DNA from: Bacteroidales bacterium
GTDB taxonomy: Bacteria > Bacteroidota > Bacteroidia > Bacteroidales > JAADJA01
Direction: 5' to 3'
Length of the DNA: 5,185 nt
Assembly (NCBI GenBank): GCA_021106665.1
Contig: JAIOTR010000141.1
Location: 1-5,185 of the forward strand
Shown: positions 1 to 5,185 of the stretch, one piece after another
Layout: each line of letters opens with the position of its first letter
Position numbering within the stretch: the stretch's first letter is position 1
Made by a program: the position numbers and the translations under genes
Notes under the pieces: generated by a model
What the model saw: only the letters and a program-made list of their open reading frames with translations
Told to the model about the DNA's origin: nothing
Database searches by the model: none

Positions 1-331
1 CGTCACCCTCATAATCATCGTACATGTGCTTAAACTGAAAATATACTGTTGTTAATTCTGTCAGGTCAATAGGAGGAGAAATAAGTCTTGTTGTATTTAA
101 TTCCTGAAACCACTGGAATCTTGCTTCGGGGGAATTCCCACCTGCATTAATGGAATTGCTGATGGTCCATTGGCTGCTGACATTTTCTATTGACCATCCG
201 GCCGGTGGCATGATCCCTCCGCTGAAATCTTCTTCGAGATAAGTTTGTCCATAAGAAATCATAAACATGCTAACGCAAAATATTAGCATGAGTGATGTTA
301 CTTTATAAATATGAAGAATAATCCTTATCAT
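1..331 (-). CDS. Secreted cleaved-adhesin / choice-of-anchor-J domain protein, N-terminal part only
   Basis: The first 110 codons of a minus-strand gene are present; the rest lies beyond the left edge. The ATG at 331-329 opens a typical signal peptide: R3 and K10, then a hydrophobic stretch at about residues 11-26, ending SYG before QTYLEEDF, so cleavage after G28 is likely. In-frame ATGs at residues 15, 22 and 24 would shorten the basic n-region, so the first is preferred. The mature part opens EDFSGGIMPPAGWSIEN, followed by WTIS, then RLISPPIDLTELTTVYFQFKH. This F-x-GG-x-x-PPGW opening, followed by a LI-x-P-x-(I/L)DL strand and an aromatic FxFKH strand, is characteristic of the jelly-roll cleaved-adhesin / choice-of-anchor-J family, common in Bacteroidota surface proteins exported by the type IX system. 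Any peptidase domain or C-terminal sorting domain would lie off-window, so substrate and function cannot be stated. There is no strong Shine-Dalgarno, only a purine-rich AAAGAAG upstream. Confidence 0.85.
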   Translation of the reverse strand, partial: MIRIILHIYKVTSLMLIFCVSMFMISYGQTYLEEDFSGGIMPPAGWSIENVSSQWTISNSINAGGNSPEARFQWFQELNTTRLISPPIDLTELTTVYFQFKHMYDDYEGD

Positions 332-358
332 CACACTTCTTTGAGATACCCAATAAAG

Positions 359-393
359 CAAATTTACTTAAAAAGAATGAATTGCTTTCTCAA
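359..393 (-). promoter_or_regulatory. Candidate Bacteroidota-type promoter for the secreted-protein gene
   Basis: Read on the minus strand, TAAATTTG at 366-359 matches the -7 consensus TAnnTTTG. A TTG at 393-391 could be the -33 element, although the 24-nt spacer is a little long. Transcription would start roughly 20 bases before the ATG at 331. A second overlapping match, TATTTTTG at 398-391, has no good -33 partner. The region is so AT-rich that chance matches are expected, hence the low confidence. Confidence 0.3.
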
Positions 394-454
394 AAATAAT
401 TTGACTATCAGGTTATATATAAATTGATTGTGTGACGTTAATGAAGATGGATAA

Positions 455-594
455 TAACAGAAGGTGAAAAATAAGTTAAAACTATGGTCACATTGAGCTT
501 GTCGAAATGTAAACCATCCTCTAAACCTACTATGTTTCGACAGGCTCAACATGACCTTCCGAGAGAAAAGAGATTTATTTTTCACATTCTGTTA
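455..594. repeat. 140-bp nested inverted repeat, MITE-like or REP-like
   Basis: Two inverted repeats sit one inside the other. The outer arms, 455-474 and 575-594, are complementary at 19 of 20 positions (mismatch 463/586). They read TAACAGAAGGTGAAAAATAA on the left. The inner arms, 486-511 and 531-556, are complementary at 21 of 26 positions, or 24 of 26 if G-U pairs are allowed in plus-strand RNA, with a 19-base loop. The inner core TTGAGCTTGTCGAAA / TTTCGACAGGCTCAA resembles a dispersed palindromic repeat that I recall as common in Bacteroidota genomes and often mis-annotated as small ORFs. Both outer arms end in TA, as expected for an IS630/Tc1-mariner type insertion at a TA dinucleotide, but no longer target duplication is visible. 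No transposase gene is present here. It could instead be an extended hairpin of a REP-type element. Confidence 0.75.
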
Positions 595-787
595 AATTTT
601 CAAAAATATCTCATTGATAGGTTTTTAGTAATCTAAAAGAGCAAAATAGTATTGACTTGAAAATTTATCTCATCGGAATAAAGCACGGCAAATCCCAGGG
701 ATATATAGTATTCATTATGGAATTGAATTTTTTCGATGGTGTTTGGATTAACCTTATATGCTTCCAGCGTCCACGCTTGAAATTAAC

Positions 788-3142
788 TTACCTTTTTTTC
801 TTCCGCTTAAATATATTCCCAATTCGCTTAAAAAACCCTTCTTTTTCTTTTTTCTTTACCGATTCCTTTCGTTCTTTTCTAGCTTTTCGACTTTCTTTTT
901 TTGCAATAGCAGCAGAATCCTCTTTGGCGAAAATATCCCTGACAATATCAAAGAAGTTTTTATCCGGCTTTTCGAGCGAAAAGTCAGGACAATCCATAGC
1001 TGCCAGTAAAGTATCTGTTAGCGCTGGGAAAGGGGAAAGGTATTTTTTTGTTAGTGTTCTGTTATTTTCCATTTTATTTACCACTTGCCCAAAAACAGGT
1101 AAGGCCATATGTGCCCCTGAACCCAATGCGATGGTACGGAAATGAATGACAGGTAACTCAGCGCCCACCCAAACACCCGCAACAAAATCAGGTGTGTAAC
1201 CGATAAACCAGCCATCAGCATTGTTCTGCGTGGTTCCTGTTTTGCCGGCTATATCACTGTGTACCCCATATATACTGCGTAGCGATCTTCCGGTTCCCTC
1301 ATTTACGACACCTTGAAGCATGTCATTTATTTGGGCAGCGACATCTTCGGTGAAAGCCACATTCCCATATTGAGGAGAACCCTGTTCATACAGGACATCT
1401 CCATTACTGTCCTCGATGCGAAGAATGCCAAATGATTTAACCGAATAGCCATTGTTAGAAAATGCTGTGTATGCTTCCACCATCTCAAAAAGGGAAATTT
1501 CGGCAGTACCTAATGCTATGGAAGGAACTTCAGGAATGTGTGTATCAATATTTAATTCCCGGGCCAGTGCAATGACGTTGGCCGGGCCGGTTTCCATCAT
1601 AATTTCGGCAGTAATTGTATTCACTGAATTTTTTAATCCGCCCTTCATGCTGTACCACCCTTCATATTCACCTTCTGAATTGGATGGTGACCAATCATCG
1701 TAGTCTTCATACACATGCTGTTCATTGGCAAACATTTGGCAGGGCGTCATGCCATTGTTTAATGCCGTTGTATATACAAGTGGTTTAAAAGTAGACCCAA
1801 CCTGGCGCTCAGCTAATACATGATCGTATGGAATATATTTATGGTTGATACCACCTACCCAGGCAAGTATAGCGCCTGTTTTGGGATCCATGGCCATGAA
1901 GCCGGTATTGAGCATCCTCAAATAGTGCTTTACAGAGTCAGCTATACTTTTTTCAACCACCTGCTCTCCCTCCGGAGTAAGGATTTGCATGGTATGAGGA
2001 ATTTCCAGTTCTTTGTTTATCTCGGCCTTGCTTTTCCCTTCTGCTTCTATTCGTTTATAGGCATCAGTTTTTTGTAGTTTCTTCTGATACACATCGGGGT
2101 GTTGATACCAGGGCTCTTTTGTTTTCCAGTGATTATCAAATTCAGCCTGTAATTTTTTCATGTGTTTGGCCACAGCCTGTTCGGCAAATGATTGTAATGT
2201 TATATCGAGAGAAGTATAAATACGCAAACCATCGGTCTCAGGGTTATAGGTATCCCCATATTTTTCCTTCAGGATTTGATTTACCTGCCGACGGATATAA
2301 GTTCTGAAATAGGGGGCAATTCCCCTGTTCATATCCATCAGGTTGTAATCCAGTTGAATGGGTTGTTCTTTGTATTTATCTGCTTCTTCCTCTGTGATAA
2401 AGCCCTGAACCACCATGCGAGACAAAACAGTATTCCTTCTTGTTGCAGACCGTTCAGGATAAAGCCGTGGACTATAAGCTGTATTGGCTGCCAGCATGCC
2501 TACCAGCGTTGCCGACTCAGGAATATCCAGTTCAACCGAAGGTTTGTTGAAATAACGCCAGGCTGCTGCTTCAATGCCATATACATCTTCTCCGAAAGCT
2601 ACCGTATTCAGGTAAAGGGTGAGAATTTCTTCTTTGTTGTAAACATCTTCCAGCCTGGATGCTATGAAAATCTCTTTGATTTTATTGACGGGTAATGAAA
2701 AAATACCATAACTTTTTCTTTTATAGAGGTTTTTAGCGAGTTGCTGGCTGATGGTGCTTCCGCCACCCTGTGAGGTTTTTCCGAGTAAAACTGATTTTAC
2801 AATTACACGCCCCAAACTGATGAGGTCAAGTCCATGATGTTCAAAAAACCGGTTATCTTCTGTAGCGATCAATGCTTGCCGTACATAAGGAGAAATTAAT
2901 TCATTATCGATGGTTTGCCGGTTAATGAGATAATATTTTCCCATTAATGTTCCATCTGAAGCGTATACCAATGAAGCATTATCCTGATCAATGGCAACGA
3001 TATCTTCTGCTGTTGGAAGATTGCCAAATACGCCCAAATATACACTTAGGACAAGAACCCCAATAAATGCAATAAAAGCGGCAATGACCAGGGTTAACCA
3101 GATGATAATTCGTTTTTTTATTGGCTTTTTATTTGACTTCAT
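788..3142 (-). CDS. mrcA: Class A penicillin-binding protein (PBP1A type), bifunctional peptidoglycan synthase
   Basis: A complete 784-residue protein that polymerises lipid II into glycan strands and crosslinks the peptides at the outer face of the inner membrane. A short basic cytoplasmic N-terminus precedes one membrane anchor at about residues 12-36, giving type II topology. The GT51 glycosyltransferase domain (about 60-240) shows ATEDNRFFEHHG with catalytic E95, GGSTISQQLAKNL at 127-139, KIKE with E157, and EILTLYLNTVAFG at 172-184. The transpeptidase domain (about 412-690) shows S450-TF-K453 with nucleophile S450, S506-V-N508, and K634-TGTT. Between the two domains, about residues 320-410 form a charged, partly helical linker. 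The last 45 or so residues are strongly basic, ending FKRIGNIFKRKKKR. Length and motif order are normal for a PBP1A. The ATG at 3142 is chosen because it directly precedes the basic, membrane-anchor N-terminus; no Shine-Dalgarno is visible. The symbol reflects the family, since class A paralogues cannot be separated by motifs alone. It is transcribed away from bipA and is probably monocistronic. Confidence 0.97.
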   Translation of the reverse strand: MKSNKKPIKKRIIIWLTLVIAAFIAFIGVLVLSVYLGVFGNLPTAEDIVAIDQDNASLVYASDGTLMGKYYLINRQTIDNELISPYVRQALIATEDNRFFEHHGLDLISLGRVIVKSVLLGKTSQGGGSTISQQLAKNLYKRKSYGIFSLPVNKIKEIFIASRLEDVYNKEEILTLYLNTVAFGEDVYGIEAAAWRYFNKPSVELDIPESATLVGMLAANTAYSPRLYPERSATRRNTVLSRMVVQGFITEEEADKYKEQPIQLDYNLMDMNRGIAPYFRTYIRRQVNQILKEKYGDTYNPETDGLRIYTSLDITLQSFAEQAVAKHMKKLQAEFDNHWKTKEPWYQHPDVYQKKLQKTDAYKRIEAEGKSKAEINKELEIPHTMQILTPEGEQVVEKSIADSVKHYLRMLNTGFMAMDPKTGAILAWVGGINHKYIPYDHVLAERQVGSTFKPLVYTTALNNGMTPCQMFANEQHVYEDYDDWSPSNSEGEYEGWYSMKGGLKNSVNTITAEIMMETGPANVIALARELNIDTHIPEVPSIALGTAEISLFEMVEAYTAFSNNGYSVKSFGILRIEDSNGDVLYEQGSPQYGNVAFTEDVAAQINDMLQGVVNEGTGRSLRSIYGVHSDIAGKTGTTQNNADGWFIGYTPDFVAGVWVGAELPVIHFRTIALGSGAHMALPVFGQVVNKMENNRTLTKKYLSPFPALTDTLLAAMDCPDFSLEKPDKNFFDIVRDIFAKEDSAAIAKKESRKARKERKESVKKKEKEGFFKRIGNIFKRKKKR

Positions 3143-3221
3143 AATCTATGATACGATTCACAAATATTTATTATTGAATTAACATGGATGCTGAAATGTA
3201 TAAGTGATTGTATATAAAACT

Positions 3222-3253
3222 CAAAGTTATTGTCTTTCAGAAAAGAATTTCAA
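3222..3253 (-). promoter_or_regulatory. Candidate promoter for the PBP1A gene
   Basis: On the minus strand, TTG at 3253-3251, a 21-nt spacer and TAACTTTG at 3229-3222 fit the Bacteroidota -33 (TTG) and -7 (TAnnTTTG) consensus. The start site would fall just below 3220, leaving an untranslated leader of about 70-75 bases before the ATG at 3142. I see no riboswitch-like structure in that leader. Confidence 0.45.
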
Positions 3254-3354
3254 GTTATAACGATGAAGATGAAAATTATTGTATTTAGCAGAATAATGGT
3301 GTGAAGTAGATAATTACAAATACTATTGTGAACATTAATTTTCAACACTTTATG

Positions 3355-3384
3355 TTAAGTACTCGATTCTTTAACCTACTTTTG
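3355..3384 (+). promoter_or_regulatory. Candidate promoter for bipA/typA
   Basis: TACTTTTG at 3377-3384 is a full match to the Bacteroidota -7 consensus TAnnTTTG. TTA at 3355-3357, 19 nt upstream, is a degenerate -33 element. Transcription would begin close to 3390, giving a leader of fewer than 20 bases before the ATG at 3408. The position and spacing suit the gene, but the -33 match is weak. Confidence 0.5.
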
Positions 3385-3407
3385 CACCCATTTTTGAATT
3401 AAGCATT

Positions 3408-5185
3408 ATGACAGAGATAAGAAATATAGCAATTATTGCCCATGTTGATCATGGCAAAACAACACTGGTCGACCGCATTCTGCACCAGGTGCGTTTGTTC
3501 CGGGATAACCAGGATATGGGTGATTTGATACTCGACAGCAACGATCTTGAAAGGGAAAGGGGAATCACCATTTTATCAAAAAATGTTTCGGTAAGGTATA
3601 AAGATTCCAAGATCAATATCATTGATACTCCGGGACACGCTGATTTTGGCGGGGAAGTAGAACGTGTATTAAATATGGCTGATGGGGTTTTACTGGTTGT
3701 GGATGCCTTTGAAGGACCTATGCCTCAAACCCGCTTTGTTTTGCAAAAGGCAATAGATTTAAATCTGAAACCAATTGTGGTGATCAATAAAGTGGATAAA
3801 CTAAATTGTGACCCGGAATGGGCTGAAGAAATGGTATTGGAATTGATGTTTAACCTGGATGCAACAGAAGAACAACTCGATTTTCCAACCGTTTATGGTT
3901 CAGCCAAAGCCGGATGGATGGGTAAAAGCTGGTCAGAACCAGCTGAGGATGTCAGTTATTTGCTGGATATGATCATTGAACATATTCCACCTGTCAAGCC
4001 AAAAGAAGGAACGGTACAACTCCAGATATCTGCTATTGACTATTCATCTTATGTGGGAAGAATTTCTGTTGGGAGGATCAACAGGGGAACGCTTACCTGG
4101 GGTCAGAATATTTCGCTCGTAAAAAAAGACGGGAGTGTGGTTAAATCCAAAGTCAAAGAATTGTATGTTTTTGAAGGATTGGGAAAAGAGAAGATAAAAA
4201 CACCCGTCTCTTCCGGTGAAATCTGTGCCGTATTTGGTATTGATGGGTTTGATATTGGCGATACCATTGCTGATTTTGAAATTCCGGAAGGACTTAAAAG
4301 CATACCGATCGATGAGCCAACTATGAGTATGCTGTTTACCATAAATAATTCTCCTTTCTTCGGAAAAGATGGCAGATTTGTGACTTCCCGTCATTTAAAA
4401 GACAGGTTGTTTAAGGAAACAGAGAAAAACCTGGCATTGCGTGTAGAAGAAACAGAACAGGCAGAATCTTTTACAGTATTTGGCCGCGGTATACTGCACC
4501 TTTCTATCCTCATCGAAACCATGCGTCGGGAAGGATATGAATTACAATTGGGACAGCCCAAAGTGATCATCAAGGAAATCAATGGAAAAAAACAAGAGCC
4601 TGTTGAAGTGCTTACCGTTAATGTTCCTGAATCGTTTTCAGGAAAAGTGATTGAACTGGTTACAGCACGCAAGGGTGAATTATTGAATATCGAAACAAAA
4701 TCGGACCGTATAAACCTGGAATTTCATATTCCGGCACGAGGACTGATCGGGTTAAGAAATAAAGTACTTACTGCAACAGAGGGCGAAGCCATTATGGCGC
4801 ACAGGTTCAAAACCTATATGCCCTGGAAAGGTGAACTACCTACCCGTAAAAATGGATCCCTTGTTGCTATGGAATCAGGAATGGCTGTTGCTTATGCCAT
4901 TGATAAGTTACAGGACAGGGGACGGTTTTTTGTAGCTCCGGGAGAAGATATTTACACAGGGATGGTAGTGGGAGAAAACAATAAAGAGGAAGATCTTACT
5001 ATAAAAGTCACCAAAACAAAAAAGCTCACCAATATGCGGGCTTCAGGCGCTGATGATAAAGTTCGGATTGCTCCACCAGTAAAGTTCAGCCTGGAAGAAG
5101 CGCTGGAGTACATCAAAGATGATGAATATCTAGAGGTAACACCTAAAAACTACCGCATGCGTAAAATTTTGCTGGATGAGAATGC
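3408..5185 (+). CDS. typA: Ribosome-associated translational GTPase BipA/TypA, lacking its last few residues
   Basis: 592 codons are present, and the window ends before the stop. Family members are about 600 residues long, so only around 5-15 residues are missing. BipA is an EF-G/LepA-like GTPase that binds the ribosome and supports large-subunit assembly and stress or low-temperature growth in other bacteria. The GTPase domain (about 1-195) has every G motif: AHVDHGKTT at 11-19, T54 in RGITI, DTPGH at 73-77 with the switch II histidine H77, NKVD at 127-130 and SAK at 165-167. A beta-barrel domain follows at about 200-290, then EF-G III-like (about 303-375) and V-like (about 395-475) domains. 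The BipA-specific C-terminal domain from about 480 holds the basic loop TKTKKLTNMRASG (535-547), which contacts the ribosomal A-site region in E. coli BipA. MTEIRNIAIIAHVDHGK is the standard BipA N-terminus, which supports the ATG at 3408 even without a Shine-Dalgarno. No key residue is missing. Confidence 0.98.
   Translation, partial: MTEIRNIAIIAHVDHGKTTLVDRILHQVRLFRDNQDMGDLILDSNDLERERGITILSKNVSVRYKDSKINIIDTPGHADFGGEVERVLNMADGVLLVVDAFEGPMPQTRFVLQKAIDLNLKPIVVINKVDKLNCDPEWAEEMVLELMFNLDATEEQLDFPTVYGSAKAGWMGKSWSEPAEDVSYLLDMIIEHIPPVKPKEGTVQLQISAIDYSSYVGRISVGRINRGTLTWGQNISLVKKDGSVVKSKVKELYVFEGLGKEKIKTPVSSGEICAVFGIDGFDIGDTIADFEIPEGLKSIPIDEPTMSMLFTINNSPFFGKDGRFVTSRHLKDRLFKETEKNLALRVEETEQAESFTVFGRGILHLSILIETMRREGYELQLGQPKVIIKEINGKKQEPVEVLTVNVPESFSGKVIELVTARKGELLNIETKSDRINLEFHIPARGLIGLRNKVLTATEGEAIMAHRFKTYMPWKGELPTRKNGSLVAMESGMAVAYAIDKLQDRGRFFVAPGEDIYTGMVVGENNKEEDLTIKVTKTKKLTNMRASGADDKVRIAPPVKFSLEEALEYIKDDEYLEVTPKNYRMRKILLDEN

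Larger units (their letters stand above)
332..787. other. 456-bp intergenic region without a credible gene
   Basis: This AT-rich stretch lies between the end of the PBP gene and the start of the secreted-protein gene, both on the minus strand. It holds the nested inverted repeat at 455-594 and a candidate promoter at 359-393. The open frames crossing it are either translations of the repeat (minus strand, 364-585) or antisense extensions from the PBP 3' end (plus strand, from 657), and neither looks like a protein. From 595 to 787 I see no RNA gene and no hairpin followed by a T-tract. The only small palindrome there is AGCGTCCACGCT near 767-778, which is too short and lacks a T-tract on either strand. 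A terminator for the PBP transcript is therefore not evident. Confidence 0.6.

Noticed and set aside
364..585. Minus-strand 73-codon open frame upstream of the secreted-protein gene
   Set aside because: Its first half is simply the translation of the inner palindrome (LSLSKH and FRQAQCDH stretches), a familiar spurious-ORF signature of this repeat. The rest is AT-rich with no domain and no ribosome-binding site.
455..594. The nested inverted repeat as an intrinsic terminator of the PBP transcript
   Set aside because: It begins almost 200 bases past the stop codon, and the minus-strand sequence after the hairpin (below 455) has no T-run. It could still slow transcription or protect RNA ends.
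767..778. Small palindrome AGCGTCCACGCT just beyond the PBP stop codon, as a possible terminator
   Set aside because: The stem is only 4-5 bp with a 2-4 base loop, and no T-tract follows it in the direction of PBP transcription.
657..1145. Plus-strand open frame opposite the 3' part of the PBP gene
   Set aside because: It starts with TTG and is mostly antisense to the well-supported PBP coding sequence. Its phenylalanine- and serine-rich composition is what an antisense reading of lysine- and glutamate-rich codons gives.
3113..3119. A7 run in the PBP mRNA near codons 8-10, a possible slippery frameshift site
   Set aside because: The zero frame yields the full-length, fully conserved protein. 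No alternative frame of any length or downstream stimulatory structure is visible, so this is chance in lysine codons.
4044..4672. Minus-strand open frames inside bipA (4044-4394, 4103-4342, 4391-4672)
   Set aside because: All lie antisense to the continuous BipA frame, whose translation is canonical through this region. None shows a recognisable domain.
1..5185. A hidden defence system, CRISPR array, toxin-antitoxin pair or tRNA/rRNA gene
   Set aside because: I found no regularly spaced direct repeats, no tRNA cloverleaf or rRNA-like sequence, and no small gene pair. Nearly all of the window is explained by three recognisable genes, their promoters and one repeat.

Overview
The window looks like ordinary chromosome from a member of the Bacteroidota. 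Three things point that way. A partial secreted protein carries a cleaved-adhesin / choice-of-anchor-J type domain, as in type IX-secreted proteins. The candidate promoters fit the Bacteroidota -7 consensus TAnnTTTG rather than a sigma70 -10 box, and no start codon has a convincing Shine-Dalgarno sequence. The intergenic DNA is visibly AT-rich. The exact genus cannot be told from the sequence.

Layout. Bases 1-331 (minus strand) hold the first 110 codons of a secreted protein that runs off the left edge. Bases 332-787 contain no credible gene. They hold a 140-bp nested inverted repeat (455-594): an outer pair of about 20-bp arms around an inner palindrome built on the dispersed-repeat core TTGAGCTTGTCGAAA. 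Bases 788-3142 (minus) encode a complete 784-residue class A penicillin-binding protein (PBP1A type) with all catalytic motifs and an unusually basic C-terminal tail. Bases 3143-3407 form a divergent intergenic region with one candidate promoter facing each way. Bases 3408-5185 (plus) hold 592 codons of the ribosome-associated GTPase BipA/TypA, cut by the right edge only a few residues before its expected end.

How they relate. The PBP makes and crosslinks peptidoglycan, BipA acts on the ribosome during assembly and stress adaptation, and the left-hand protein is probably exported to the cell surface. Nothing in the sequence suggests that they form one pathway. The PBP and BipA genes are divergently transcribed, and the secreted-protein gene is separated from the PBP gene by 456 bp containing the repeat. 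I looked for an undescribed system and did not find one. The item most worth following up is the nested repeat, which has the form of a small non-autonomous mobile element or a structured palindrome.
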